A program made the position numbers and the translations under genes. Of a stretch of DNA of 41,656 nucleotides, positions 25,189 to 33,294 are shown in pieces. Position 1 is the first letter of the stretch; every line of letters starts with the position of its first letter. Below the pieces are notes generated by a model. The model was not told where the DNA came from and searched no databases. It saw nothing but the letters and a program-made list of their open reading frames with translations. The stretch is from Nitrososphaerota archaeon (GTDB lineage: Archaea > Thermoproteota > Nitrososphaeria > Nitrososphaerales > JACPRH01), in assembly GCA_016190055.1 (NCBI GenBank), contig JACPRH010000036.1:1-41656 (forward strand). The letters run 5' to 3'.

Positions 25189-26396
25189 CGTTTGTAGACC
25201 TCCTGTGAGACTCTCAGCTCCTCCTTTCTAAGAACCTTTACCTGAGACTCGTCTAGCCGCAGCCTAGCGATAACAACGTCTTCTCTGCTCTTAGAGTTCT
25301 TGCTGAGCAGCGCCACATAGGGCAGATAGATAAGTGCAGCCTGTTTAGATGAGGTGTGGTGCTGAGCCGCCAACCGCTGCGAAATTTCTCCCAGCAGTTT
25401 TCCTTCATTCCAGATGCGGATTTGAAGCGGCCAAGGCAAACTCTCCTCCTTGTAATGGACATCAGATCCTTTCAGTGCTTCAAAGACCTTCGTAGCTAGT
25501 ATGGTGTCGAAGTATCTTAGGAGCCGGTAGTTCTGCGTCTCACCGATCTCTTCTACGATCTCATCTGCTTTAGAAAGCGCCTCCAACGCCTTAACCAGCT
25601 TTTCACCCTGTAAGCCGCTAGCCATGATGCTCTGGAAGATTGCCCGGATCTTATCCCGTGGCTGCGCGCCGCATCCACGCATCGCCATCAGCGCTTCACG
25701 GCTTGAGGATGCGTTGAAGAAGAGCTTCAGAGCATCAACGACGCCAATGGATGTGTCACGCATATCGGTTACTACATCTTCGCCGGCGCCTACAGCTACC
25801 TGCGCACTGTTCACCGCGGCTCTGATGTCGCCTTTGGCGCTCCGCACAATCTTCTCCAAGGTCTCCTGGTCGAGGCTCAACCCTTCTCTGTGAAGAATAT
25901 TCTTGACCGCCATCTCAATTAGCTTAGGGGGAAGCCGCTGGAACTTGAAGACCTGAGCGCTCTTCACCAGCTTCTGTATCTTCTTATCATCCTCAACGTT
26001 AGCGGCCATTACAATCGGGTGCCTGCTGCCCTTAACAAGATCTTGAACAAACTCGACGCCCCCCTTATCCTGCCTGCCGTAAATCCCATCCACCTCATCA
26101 AGAAAGATCAGGAGCTTCTCCTCGATGAGACTTGAATGAAGCATCGACGGCGCAAGACGCTCCTCCAGCTTAGTCTTGGTTCGGACATCACTCGCGTTCA
26201 GCTCCAACACGCTGTAACCGAGAGTGTCAGCTGCCGCATGGACGAGCGTTGTCTTACCGATACCGGGAGGGCCTAAGAGAAGAGCAGGCTTGCTCTTTTT
26301 GCCCCAGTTCTTAAGCCATTTCAGGAACGCTAGGCGTACCTCTTCATTCCCGATCATTGTGTTCGGGTTTCGCGGCCGATGCTTCTCAACCCACAT
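25185..26396 (-). CDS. rfcL: Replication factor C large subunit (clamp loader ATPase)
   Basis: An AAA+ ATPase of about 403 residues that loads the PCNA clamp with RfcS. It has MWVEKHRPRNPNTMIGN, Walker A LLLGPPGIGKTTL, Walker B LLIFLDEVDGI, sensor region ANVEDDKKI, and the winged lid and collar domains to the end. I chose ATG 26396 because archaeal RfcL proteins begin at this MWVEK; GTG 26411 would add five residues. It is at the short end for RfcL, and no PCNA-interacting (PIP) motif is visible at the C-terminus, where many archaeal RfcL proteins carry one. The 3' end overlaps the Cys-rich gene. Confidence 0.93.
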   Translation of the reverse strand: MWVEKHRPRNPNTMIGNEEVRLAFLKWLKNWGKKSKPALLLGPPGIGKTTLVHAAADTLGYSVLELNASDVRTKTKLEERLAPSMLHSSLIEEKLLIFLDEVDGIYGRQDKGGVEFVQDLVKGSRHPIVMAANVEDDKKIQKLVKSAQVFKFQRLPPKLIEMAVKNILHREGLSLDQETLEKIVRSAKGDIRAAVNSAQVAVGAGEDVVTDMRDTSIGVVDALKLFFNASSSREALMAMRGCGAQPRDKIRAIFQSIMASGLQGEKLVKALEALSKADEIVEEIGETQNYRLLRYFDTILATKVFEALKGSDVHYKEESLPWPLQIRIWNEGKLLGEISQRLAAQHHTSSKQAALIYLPYVALLSKNSKSREDVVIARLRLDESQVKVLRKEELRVSQEVYKR

Positions 26397-26436
26397 ACGC
26401 TCCACTACCACCTACTTTTACTGCTACTCTTGCTCC

Positions 26437-27291
26437 CTAACCTCGGTATACTCCGCCGATAATGAACATAAACATCCCGATAACCATACCTATGAGTGTT
26501 AGCTTCTTTATCTTCAACGCATTAACTCCGGAGCTGTCCTGCAGAACTTTGGCGGCTGCGTAAATGAAGAGCGCATCAGGAATAAGGATCAGCCCAGCAA
26601 AGAGCATACCCGTCTCCCTAAACAGTACCGGTAACGCCGTGGAAACCACTGCGCCGAGGAAAAGCATCGCCCCAACCAACGCAGCTGCACGACCACCGTG
26701 AACCCGTGCAATCGACCTGACTCCACGCACCTCGTCACCTTCAGTGTCGCTGATTGTCTTAACAACCTCTCGGCCTGTTGCAGCTAAAAAAGAGGTGAGC
26801 GCGAGGAACCAGAGAATGAGACTGTCTGCGTTTCCTACAGCTGCTCCCCCGTAAATGTAGGGTATCGCAACTGAGGCTGCCACCATCATGTTTCCGAGAA
26901 GCATCTGCTTCTTTCCCCAAGCATTATAGATCCAGGCGACCGCGGCGAACGTGGCCGCTATAATCAGGTTGTCTCGTCCAACAGGGAGCGCCGCAGCGAT
27001 TCCGAGTATGAGAAGAATTGCTGCGTAGGCTGCAGCGATTCGAGGGGTGATTCTGCCGCTGGCTAAGGGTCGGTGAGGCGTGTTAATCTTGTCAACTTCA
27101 AGATCGTAATAGTCGTTGACGACCATTGAGTAGCTTGAGATGAAGAAGCCTGTGAGGAAGCCTAGGGCGGCGGAGACACTGAACACCGCTAGTGGCGAGG
27201 TTACTGCTACTCCGACCACGACAGCGAAGCCTACCATTATGGAGTTCACAGGTCGAGTAAGCTTCAGGAGGTCTGTCGAGGTACTACCCAT
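26437..27291 (-). CDS. ubiA: Digeranylgeranylglyceryl phosphate synthase (UbiA-family prenyltransferase)
   Basis: A 284-residue integral membrane prenyltransferase with about nine helices. It has both Asp-rich metal-diphosphate motifs: NDYYDLEVDKINTPHRP (about residues 59-75) and TISDTEGDEVRG (about 176-187), preceded by the family TGREVVK. Archaeal members of this length attach the second geranylgeranyl chain to geranylgeranylglyceryl phosphate, the second committed step of ether-lipid synthesis. It works in the same pathway as the GGPP synthase and the reductase found earlier in the window. ATG 27291. It lies between endA and rfcL on the same strand with short gaps. Confidence 0.9.
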   Translation of the reverse strand: MGSTSTDLLKLTRPVNSIMVGFAVVVGVAVTSPLAVFSVSAALGFLTGFFISSYSMVVNDYYDLEVDKINTPHRPLASGRITPRIAAAYAAILLILGIAAALPVGRDNLIIAATFAAVAWIYNAWGKKQMLLGNMMVAASVAIPYIYGGAAVGNADSLILWFLALTSFLAATGREVVKTISDTEGDEVRGVRSIARVHGGRAAALVGAMLFLGAVVSTALPVLFRETGMLFAGLILIPDALFIYAAAKVLQDSSGVNALKIKKLTLIGMVIGMFMFIIGGVYRG

Positions 27292-27323
27292 CCCGTTCTA
27301 TTCCTCTTCCGAGTCTCGTTTGA

Positions 27324-27881
27324 CTATGCGGAGTTTAGATCGGCTTTAAGGTTTTCAAGCCTAGCTCGAGCCAATCGGTAGTAAATTACTTCGCCACGGC
27401 TCTCAATGACAGCGACGATTGATTCCTTTCTCATCCGAGATATCTGATCGACGAAGTTCCACATTTTCCGAACCTGTATCTCCCTTCCTTGATCCAGTCC
27501 GAACACAACGTACTTCGCAGCCTTGTCTCCGAACTCACCGCGCCCGTAGACCCTGAAGTCAACACCGAAGCCAAAGCCCTCCTTCGCCACATACCCTCGA
27601 CTCCTGAGATCCCTGTAAATCAGAAACTTCGTCCAAGCATCAGGATCCCTGTTTAACGCAAACTCAACTAAATCATCCAGCTGAATCTGCGACTTGCCCT
27701 TCAGCACATTCATCTTACTAGCATACATTAGGAAAAGCGCCTCGTAATCCTTCAGGTAAAGCCGCTTATCCGACTTATCTCCGAAGCCCCGCTCCTCAAG
27801 CTGAGCCATAGCTTCAACATCATCCACGAAAACTCCGTTGGCGTCCAGCTTCCCGGAGACAACCGCTATCTCTTCAGACAA
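27324..27881 (-). CDS. endA: tRNA-splicing endonuclease subunit (EndA family), catalytic His missing
   Basis: A 185-residue protein with an EndA N-terminal domain and C-terminal catalytic fold. The segment RDLRSRGYVAKEGFGFGVDF leads into VYGRGEF, which keeps the catalytic Tyr, and RMRKESIVAVIESRGEVIYY keeps the catalytic Lys. Where active subunits have His in a His-Ser/Ala-x-Tyr-x-Val context, this protein reads DKAAKYVV, so the His is replaced by Ala or Lys. In (alpha-beta)2 enzymes of TACK archaea, one subunit is structural, and this gene would fit that role. A second, catalytic subunit is expected elsewhere. The start is TTG 27881. It sits beside mtnA, which carries a candidate intron. Confidence 0.85.
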   Translation of the reverse strand: MSEEIAVVSGKLDANGVFVDDVEAMAQLEERGFGDKSDKRLYLKDYEALFLMYASKMNVLKGKSQIQLDDLVEFALNRDPDAWTKFLIYRDLRSRGYVAKEGFGFGVDFRVYGRGEFGDKAAKYVVFGLDQGREIQVRKMWNFVDQISRMRKESIVAVIESRGEVIYYRLARARLENLKADLNSA

Positions 27882-27992
27882 ACCGAACGCCTCTCACACG
27901 GTTCCAATTTAAACCATGCTAAAGAGAGCTACCTGTCTGCCACTACTTTTAATTACGGAATTTACTTTGAGAAGGATGGAGCAGCAACATAA

Positions 27993-29070
27993 TTGGTCAA
28001 CTTCTTCACTGAAAGAACCGTTCGGTGGGAGGACAGTACTGTCGTGCTGATCGATCAGCGACAGCTCCCAAACCATCTCACCTACCTCCGCTGCACCGAT
28101 CACCAGCAGGTCGCAAAGGCAATCCTCGACATGAACGTCCGGGGAGCACCAGCCATCGGAGTAGCTGCAGCAATGGGCCTAGCCCTCGCAGCAAACAACA
28201 GCAAAGCTGAGAGCAAACAACAACTCCTCGACGAAATGCAGGGAGCCCGCCGCGACCTTGTTGAAACACGGCCCACCGCCGTAAACCTCGTCTGGGGCGT
28301 AAACCGGATCTACCGCCGCGCCTTCGAGGCTGAAGGCGCCGTTGAAGTCATCAAACAGATAGTTGTTGACGAAGCTCAAAGAATGGCTGATGAGGACGTG
28401 GATGTGAACCGGTCGATCGGTCGAAACGGAGCCCCCCTACTGGAAGACGGCGACGTAGTGCTCACCCACTGTAAATGACCCTGAGACGTGAAATAGTCAG
28501 CAGAATGCGGGTGCACTGGCAACCGTCGGATACGGAACAGCGCTGGGAGTGATTAGGGCAGCCTCTGAAGCAAGAAAATGCATCTCAGTGATAGCGACCG
28601 AGACGCGGCCAGCACTGCAAGGTGCAAGGCTAACCGCCTATGAGTTGCATGAGGATGGTTTTCCAGTCACCCTCATCTCCGACACTATGGTAGGATCAGT
28701 AATGGGCCGCGGCAAAGTTAACAAGGTTCTGGTAGGCGCGGATCGTATCACTCGCACCGGCCACGTGTTCAACAAAATCGGAACCTATCAAGTAGCCGTG
28801 CTTGCAGAGAGGCATAAGATACCGTTCTACTGCGCAGCTCCCGCGTCAACCTTCGACTTGGAGACCGACTGGAGAAACGTGGTGATCGAGGAGAGAAGCT
28901 TCAGCGAAGTCACAAACATCGGGGACCAGCGCATCGCCCCCAAAGGCATCCGCATCTTCAACCCCGCCTTCGACACTACACCACCAGAACTAGTAACTGC
29001 TATCATCACCGAAAAAGGCGTTCTACAAGCACCATATGAGAAGACTATCCCCGAAGCAATCCGACCCTAA
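27993..29070 (+). CDS. mtnA: S-methyl-5-thioribose-1-phosphate isomerase (MtnA / eIF2B-like), interrupted by a 31-nt candidate intron
   Basis: The enzyme isomerises methylthioribose-1-phosphate in methionine salvage; archaeal homologues may act on ribose-1,5-bisphosphate-type substrates. Exon 1 (27993-28474) holds the N-terminal domain, with [18 protein letters not shown] and GDVVLTHC. Read straight on, the frame stops at 28476 after one more codon. Exon 2 (28506-29070) continues exactly where family members do, giving [18 protein letters not shown], then [18 protein letters not shown] and VGADRI. Joining 28474 to 28506 gives 348 residues, the normal family length. The catalytic Cys is the residue just before the junction. 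Both exons show undamaged conserved sequence, so this is not a decaying pseudogene. The start is TTG 27993, with AT-rich promoter sequence at 27945-27968. Confidence 0.85.
28475..28505 (+). other. Candidate BHB intron in the mtnA pre-mRNA (31 nt)
   Basis: Bulge-helix-bulge fold: the outer helix CACCC (28463-28467) pairs with GGGTG (28509-28513). The central helix CTGT (28469-28472) pairs with GCAG (28500-28503) in four pairs. The 5' bulge AA^A is 28473-28475 and the 3' bulge AA^T is 28504-28506. The inner helix TGAC (28476-28479) pairs with GTCA (28496-28499). Cleavage at the standard place in each bulge restores the codons Cys-Asn-Ala-Gly. Confidence 0.85.
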
Positions 29071-29118
29071 GCTAAGTGAAGCGACATCTTTTAGAACCCG
29101 CCTCCTCCCAGCGATATT

Positions 29119-29237
29119 GGGCCCGTAGCCCAGCCAGGATAAGGCGCTGAGCCTTCTCTCGAAACAAGGAAGAATGGGAGAGAGGGTGCGTAAGCCTTCG
29201 GAGCCAGAGATCCGGGGTTCGAATCCCTGCGGGCCCG
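29119..29237 (+). tRNA. tRNA-Arg (UCG) with one non-canonical intron
   Basis: The acceptor GGGCCCG (29119-29125) pairs with CGGGCCC (29230-29236), with discriminator G. After removal of 29150-29193, the anticodon arm is CTGGC, CTTCGGA, GCCAG, giving anticodon TCG. The T-arm is CGGGG, TTCGAAT, CCCTG. The mature length is 75 nt. CCA is not encoded. A TATA-like stretch lies around 29089-29097. Confidence 0.93.
29150..29193 (+). other. tRNA-Arg intron (44 nt, after position 29)
   Basis: BHB fold: the central helix GCGC (29144-29147) pairs with GCGT (29188-29191). Bulges are TG^A (29148-29150) and AA^G (29192-29194). The inner stem 29151-29160 pairs with 29178-29187 over ten base pairs including G-U. 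Confidence 0.88.
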
Positions 29238-29328
29238 TTGCTCTTGATCGACATCTAGGCTGTTTAAAACTAGGTTAAGGCGGAACCAGCCCGTAATACT
29301 TATCATCGTAAGATATCCTACCCAGATT

Positions 29329-29502
29329 GTGTTGAAGGAGACACGTTACTGTAATCGCTGCTTTATGCGGACGGAGCACGAGATACTTGACAGCGACAAA
29401 GCCACGTATAATCCTCGTGGACGCGTCTTATACAAGTGTACTCGATGCGGGCGCGTAAGAAGTATGAGGCGACTTAGGCCTAGCGCCGAGTCCTCCTACT
29501 GA
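29329..29502 (+). CDS. Small zinc-ribbon protein (57 residues)
   Basis: A short frame from GTG 29329 (or TTG 29332) encodes a basic protein with two Cys-x2-Cys knuckles, YCNRCF and CTRCGR, spaced by about 30 residues, so one zinc ribbon fills most of it. The C-terminus is Arg/Ser-rich. An AT-rich block TAATACTTA at 29293-29301 lies about 30 bp upstream, as in leaderless genes. I do not recognise a named family. The knuckle spacing and codon pattern make it a credible gene. Confidence 0.65.
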   Translation: MLKETRYCNRCFMRTEHEILDSDKATYNPRGRVLYKCTRCGRVRSMRRLRPSAESSY

Positions 29503-29558
29503 TCGAAGCTGAAGATGGAGACAAACTGTAATAAACTGCAGGAGCTTAATTCATAGGT

Positions 29559-30137
29559 ATGGAAGAGAATCCTCCTCCTACTCCTCTCCCCAGTGGCCCA
29601 AGCGGTATCCGAGGCTTCTTGGCAAGGTTTGACTGGCGGATCTGGAAACGGGTCTTCATCGCCTTCCTGATTCTCACACTCATCTTAATCGCTGTTGGAT
29701 CAACGGTAACTCTCAGCAGCGAACAGCTCAACGAGATTCAGCAGAATCTTGAGCGTATGCTGCCTAAAAGCCCAGATGCTCTATTCATCTTCCGCAACAA
29801 CTTCAGTATTGCATCTTTGATGCTGGTGCCTGGGCTAGGTGTAGCGGCAGGGCTCCTCATCCTTTTCGACACCGGGCTCGCCATCACCGCGCTGGCTCAA
29901 CCGGCTAACATACCCGCTATCCTGATCTTTCTGGGGCTGCTTATTCTTCCGTTCAGCTGGCTGGAGTTCTTCGCATACTCGTCAGCAATGACTCAGAGTG
30001 CTCTTCTAACAGCTGCGCTTGTGCGTCGACGGGGTGTGAAGAAGGAGCTGATACGAACAGGCATCGTCTGGGCTGGAATGTTCGTGGTGCTTCTCGCAGC
30101 TGCTTTCATTGAAGCGCTGTTTATTAGCCCCGCGTGA
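29559..30137 (+). CDS. SpoIIM/DUF95-like membrane protein
   Basis: A 192-residue protein with a Pro-rich cytosolic start and about four or five transmembrane helices. The stretch IFRNNFSIASLMLVPGLGVA followed by LLILFDTGLAI and a helix ending LPFSWLEFFAYSSAM matches the stage II sporulation protein M family, which is common in archaea with no relation to sporulation. Its function is unknown. ATG 29559. The next gene starts 35 bp later on the same strand. Confidence 0.75.
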   Translation: MEENPPPTPLPSGPSGIRGFLARFDWRIWKRVFIAFLILTLILIAVGSTVTLSSEQLNEIQQNLERMLPKSPDALFIFRNNFSIASLMLVPGLGVAAGLLILFDTGLAITALAQPANIPAILIFLGLLILPFSWLEFFAYSSAMTQSALLTAALVRRRGVKKELIRTGIVWAGMFVVLLAAAFIEALFISPA

Positions 30138-30171
30138 AGGTTTATCTAGCTACCACGCTAAACTATCTCAT

Positions 30172-30489
30172 ATGTCCGATGATTGGATCAGCAACCGAGT
30201 TAAAACCGCAGACTCGATCAAGAAGGTCAGCCCAAAGGATAGGCTAGGCTACGTTAACGGATGCATACAGTGTCTCGCAGCGATCGGGCAGAGCAATCAA
30301 GGATGGCTACAGTGGCTCTCTAACCCGACGATGATGAACGAGTTTGATGAGGGTGACCTCAAATACTTCTTCGAGAAGTTCAGAGAGTTCGCGCTACAAT
30401 ATATTGAGTTCGACATTGACGCTACCAAAAAGGGTACAAGACCCATACCTCAAGAGAAAGGAAACGACAAGTACGATGTTTACGGCTAG
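30172..30489 (+). CDS. Conserved archaeal helical protein (DUF2153-like)
   Basis: A 105-residue soluble protein starting MSDDWISNRVKTADSIKKVS at ATG 30172. The frame is open back to 30109, but this ATG is better placed after the SpoIIM-like stop. Conserved-looking pieces include GWLQWLSNPTMMNEF and FREFALQYIEFDIDATKKG. It appears all-helical. It reminds me of the crenarchaeal/thaumarchaeal DUF2153 family, but this is recalled by pattern only. No function is known. Confidence 0.65.
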   Translation: MSDDWISNRVKTADSIKKVSPKDRLGYVNGCIQCLAAIGQSNQGWLQWLSNPTMMNEFDEGDLKYFFEKFREFALQYIEFDIDATKKGTRPIPQEKGNDKYDVYG

Positions 30490-30550
30490 CTAACTAGCCA
30501 AGATACCCAATCTATCTAATCTGAGATAATCTAACCTAGCCTGAGCTAAG

Positions 30551-31027
30551 CTAAGTTCCTTTGACATATAGGTAAATTGTGTGTCCCGGAGGCTCTCTGT
30601 ATATCTTGTGGGGAGTCCAGCCGCTCATCTCAAAGTCATGTGATACGATGCGCACCTTAGTCTTCAACTCCTTTTCGAGCTTATCTTTCAGCTTAAGGTT
30701 CCCCGAGCTAGTCAAGTATAGCGTTACAACATCAGCGTCAGAGATATCGATGTCAAGGCAGTTAGCGTTCAAGATCTTCACTCTTTGATCGATTCTCTGA
30801 TTCTTTGCTTCCTCAGTGGCTTTGTCGGCGAGATCCTTTCTCATCTCAATCCCGACACACTTGGCACCGAACTCTCGAGCTGCCATAATTACTATCCCAC
30901 CGTTGCCGCAGCCAAGATCGTAAACAGTTTCTCCATATGAGACCCCTGCGACTTCAAGCATTTTCCGAACAACTTCAGGCGGAGACGGAACAAAAGGTGC
31001 TAGACTCATACCTCCTCTATGCGACAT
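30551..31027 (-). CDS. Class I SAM-dependent methyltransferase, archaeal protein-lysine methyltransferase (aKMT/FAM173-like)
   Basis: A 158-residue single-domain methyltransferase. It begins with FVPSPPEVVRKMLEVAGVSY, typical of the FAM173/aKMT group, then SAM motif I VYDLGCGNGGIVIMAA, the acidic motif II GIEMRKD, and the late motif ADVVTLYLTSSGN followed by RIVSHDFEMSGWTPHK. Crenarchaeal aKMT of the same length methylates many lysines on cellular proteins, so a similar role is likely here. ATG 31027. It lies downstream of pyruvate kinase on the same strand but beyond a terminator-like hairpin. Confidence 0.8.
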   Translation of the reverse strand: MSHRGGMSLAPFVPSPPEVVRKMLEVAGVSYGETVYDLGCGNGGIVIMAAREFGAKCVGIEMRKDLADKATEEAKNQRIDQRVKILNANCLDIDISDADVVTLYLTSSGNLKLKDKLEKELKTKVRIVSHDFEMSGWTPHKIYREPPGHTIYLYVKGT

Positions 31028-31044
31028 TCTAATATTAAACGGTT

Positions 31045-31096
31045 GTTAACAAAAATAGATCAAATAAAAATCAAAGCAAGCGACCTCAGCTTGCTT
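31045..31096 (-). terminator. Hairpin plus T-rich terminator of pyruvate kinase
   Basis: An 8-bp inverted repeat, AAGCAAGC (31074-31081) and GCTTGCTT (31089-31096), with a 7-nt loop, starts just past the pyk stop. On the minus strand it is followed by several T-runs between 31073 and 31045. Confidence 0.6.
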
Positions 31097-31099
31097 GTA

Positions 31100-32539
31100 T
31101 CAGTTAACTTTTGAAGATTTTAGAACCCGTATTTCAAGAAGATTCGTTGTACCAGGTGGCTCCGCAGGATCCCCTGCTACAATCACGATTCTGTCACCTT
31201 CACTAGCCCATCTCTCCTTCAAAACAAGAGCCTCAACCTCCCGAAAAACGTCGTCAATACTTTGAATCTCATCTACAAAATACGGGTAAACTCCCCGAGC
31301 TAGGAGGAGCTGCTTAAGGATCTTGATGTCCGGTGTGAGCGCAACTATGGGTATAGATGGTCGCCTCTTTGAGACCTGCAGCGCCGTGAGACCTGAACGT
31401 GTAGGCGCCACTATCACATTAGCTTTAAGCTGTGACGCAGCCCAGCTGGCCATCCCTCCCATAGCTTCCTTAACATCCCTCTTAGACGCTTGGTTGAACA
31501 TCGATGCTTCAGGAGTAGGCATCTTCTCAGCTTCTTGAGCCACGTTAAGCAAGACCTGCAGCGCTTCAACCGGGTAACGTCCAACAGCTGTCTCTTCTGA
31601 CAGCATCAGCGCGTCCGTGCCGTCGAGAATAGCAGTCGATATGTCAGCCACCTCTGCTCTGGTAGGATACGGATTCTGAACCATTGTCTCAAGCAGCTGA
31701 GTAGCGGTTATGACAGGTTTACCCGCCACGTTCGAGGCTCTGATTATGCGCTTCTGCGCCGCCGGCACCTTTGCAACCCCTATCTCAACCCCTAGATCGC
31801 CTCTGGCGACCATAACTCCGTCCGCCGCGTCAACAATCGCGTCTAACCTGTTGAGCGCCTGCTTCCGCTCAATCTTAGCTATTACAGCCGCTCTGCCTCC
31901 ATGCTCCTTGATGAGGCTCTTAGCTTGTAGCAGCTCCTCAGCCTCCTCAACGAACGATAACCCTACGAAATCCACATCCAGCTTCAAACCTTGCAGAAGC
32001 GCATCCCGATCCTTCGATGATAACGGGGTGAGTTTAATCCGAAGATTAGGGATGTTCAACCCTTTCTTGGAAAGCAAAGTTCCGCCTACAACAACTCTGC
32101 AGAGAATCTTATTCTCCTCCTTCTCAAGCACCCTTAACCTGATTGCACCGTCGGCAAGATAGATTGAGTCGCCTTCAGTAACTGCCTGTGGAAGCTGAGG
32201 AAAATCAACCGGTATCTCTTCCGATTCCTCCTCCTTACTCTCCTTACCTACAGTCAGAGTGACCTCTTCGCCCTTCCTGAGCGATTTGGAGCCTCCTCTA
32301 ATGGTTCCAACCCTTATCTTCGGCCCCGGGAGATCCTGCAGAACAGCCACAGGCATCTTAAGCATCTCAGTTAGGCGCCTAATCTCCTGCACAACCTCTG
32401 TATGCTCCTGCAAAGTTCCGTGAGAGAAGTTCAGCCTAGCCACATTCAAACCTGACTGAATAAGTTTACGGAGAACAGATCGATCACTACAAGCAGGTCC
32501 AATAGTGCAAACTGTCTTCGCCCTAACTCTTCTATTCAT
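31100..32539 (-). CDS. pyk: Pyruvate kinase
   Basis: A 479-residue glycolytic enzyme that makes ATP and pyruvate from phosphoenolpyruvate. The opening TVCTIGPACSD and NVARLNFSHG are diagnostic. LQDLPGPKIRVG, the active-site AVIAKIERKQALNRLDAIVD and MVARGDLGVEIG follow, then KPVITATQLLETM and ILDGTDALMLSEETAVGRYP. The C-terminal domain is complete. Its presence supports a heterotrophic or glycolytically active organism. ATG 32539. It has its own downstream terminator. Confidence 0.96.
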   Translation of the reverse strand: MNRRVRAKTVCTIGPACSDRSVLRKLIQSGLNVARLNFSHGTLQEHTEVVQEIRRLTEMLKMPVAVLQDLPGPKIRVGTIRGGSKSLRKGEEVTLTVGKESKEEESEEIPVDFPQLPQAVTEGDSIYLADGAIRLRVLEKEENKILCRVVVGGTLLSKKGLNIPNLRIKLTPLSSKDRDALLQGLKLDVDFVGLSFVEEAEELLQAKSLIKEHGGRAAVIAKIERKQALNRLDAIVDAADGVMVARGDLGVEIGVAKVPAAQKRIIRASNVAGKPVITATQLLETMVQNPYPTRAEVADISTAILDGTDALMLSEETAVGRYPVEALQVLLNVAQEAEKMPTPEASMFNQASKRDVKEAMGGMASWAASQLKANVIVAPTRSGLTALQVSKRRPSIPIVALTPDIKILKQLLLARGVYPYFVDEIQSIDDVFREVEALVLKERWASEGDRIVIVAGDPAEPPGTTNLLEIRVLKSSKVN

Positions 32540-32599
32540 CGCTCAGTAACGTTGAGGGTCAACGTCCGGTTTGAAGATTACGTAATCAGCAGCATCCCT

Positions 32600-32995
32600 C
32601 TACTCGGTGGTTTTGCCGTCGAAATGCTCTTCGCTGGCTTCGGCATCAGACTTGGTAACGTGCACCGTGCCGTCCTCATGGTTTGGCGGCGAATAGAGCG
32701 TGTAAAGCTTCATCTCCTCAGTCTTGGAAGTGTTGATGATATTGTGCCTAGTTCCAGCCGGCACTAGTACTATCCACTCCGCTGCAATCTTATGCTCGAC
32801 TCCGTTCAACACAGTTTTGCCTGTTCCCTGCTCGATCCTTAGGAACTGATCTAGATCATGAACCTCCTCGCCGATGTCCTCGCCGGGCTTCAAGGTCATC
32901 ACAACCAGTTGACTGTTCTTGGCGGTGTACAAAACCTTCCGAAAATTCTCGTTCTCTTCAGTCACCTTCTCAATATTCACGACATAACCTTTCAT
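32600..32995 (-). CDS. Single-domain cupin protein
   Basis: A 131-residue protein with a cupin-2 barrel. The metal-binding motifs are VMTLKPGEDIGEEVHDLDQF (first motif, where one expected His is missing but Glu and His are present) and WIVLVPAGTRHNIINTS (second motif, with the PAG-x2-H signature). The C-terminal tail is acidic. Such small cupins are found in many archaea and bacteria, and the ligand is not predictable. ATG 32995. The gene lies 60 bp upstream of pyk on the same strand and may be co-transcribed with it. Confidence 0.8.
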   Translation of the reverse strand: MKGYVVNIEKVTEENENFRKVLYTAKNSQLVVMTLKPGEDIGEEVHDLDQFLRIEQGTGKTVLNGVEHKIAAEWIVLVPAGTRHNIINTSKTEEMKLYTLYSPPNHEDGTVHVTKSDAEASEEHFDGKTTE

Positions 32996-33294
32996 AGTGA
33001 TTATTATGGTGCAACTTCGATTATAAACCTAAAGGCTGATGATGTTGTGATACTGTCAACTCATATGCTACATCCGACTTAGGCACAGCGAGCCGAAGTA
33101 TTGAGTCTAATTTCCAAAGGTTAAACCGTAATTATAATTTGGAACATAGCCGTTTAACGGTGATTAGGCACTTGGTAAAGTCCTTTATCTATTTTCTTGT
33201 GCGTACGCCGTGTTTTTCCTTCTTTCCCTCATGTCGAGTCACCTGCTCAACCTGTCAATCAGCTCACGACGCAAATTAGGGTGCATGTATAATT

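Noticed and set aside
27993-29070. mtnA as a frameshifted pseudogene or two separate genes
   Set aside because: Both parts are highly conserved up to the junction, the insertion is a precise 31 nt between neighbouring residues of an invariant motif, and it folds as a BHB. A decaying gene would not be expected to show this.
29072-29306. Minus-strand frames over tRNA-Arg
   Set aside because: They are read-through of the tRNA and its intron in reverse; the cloverleaf explains the sequence.
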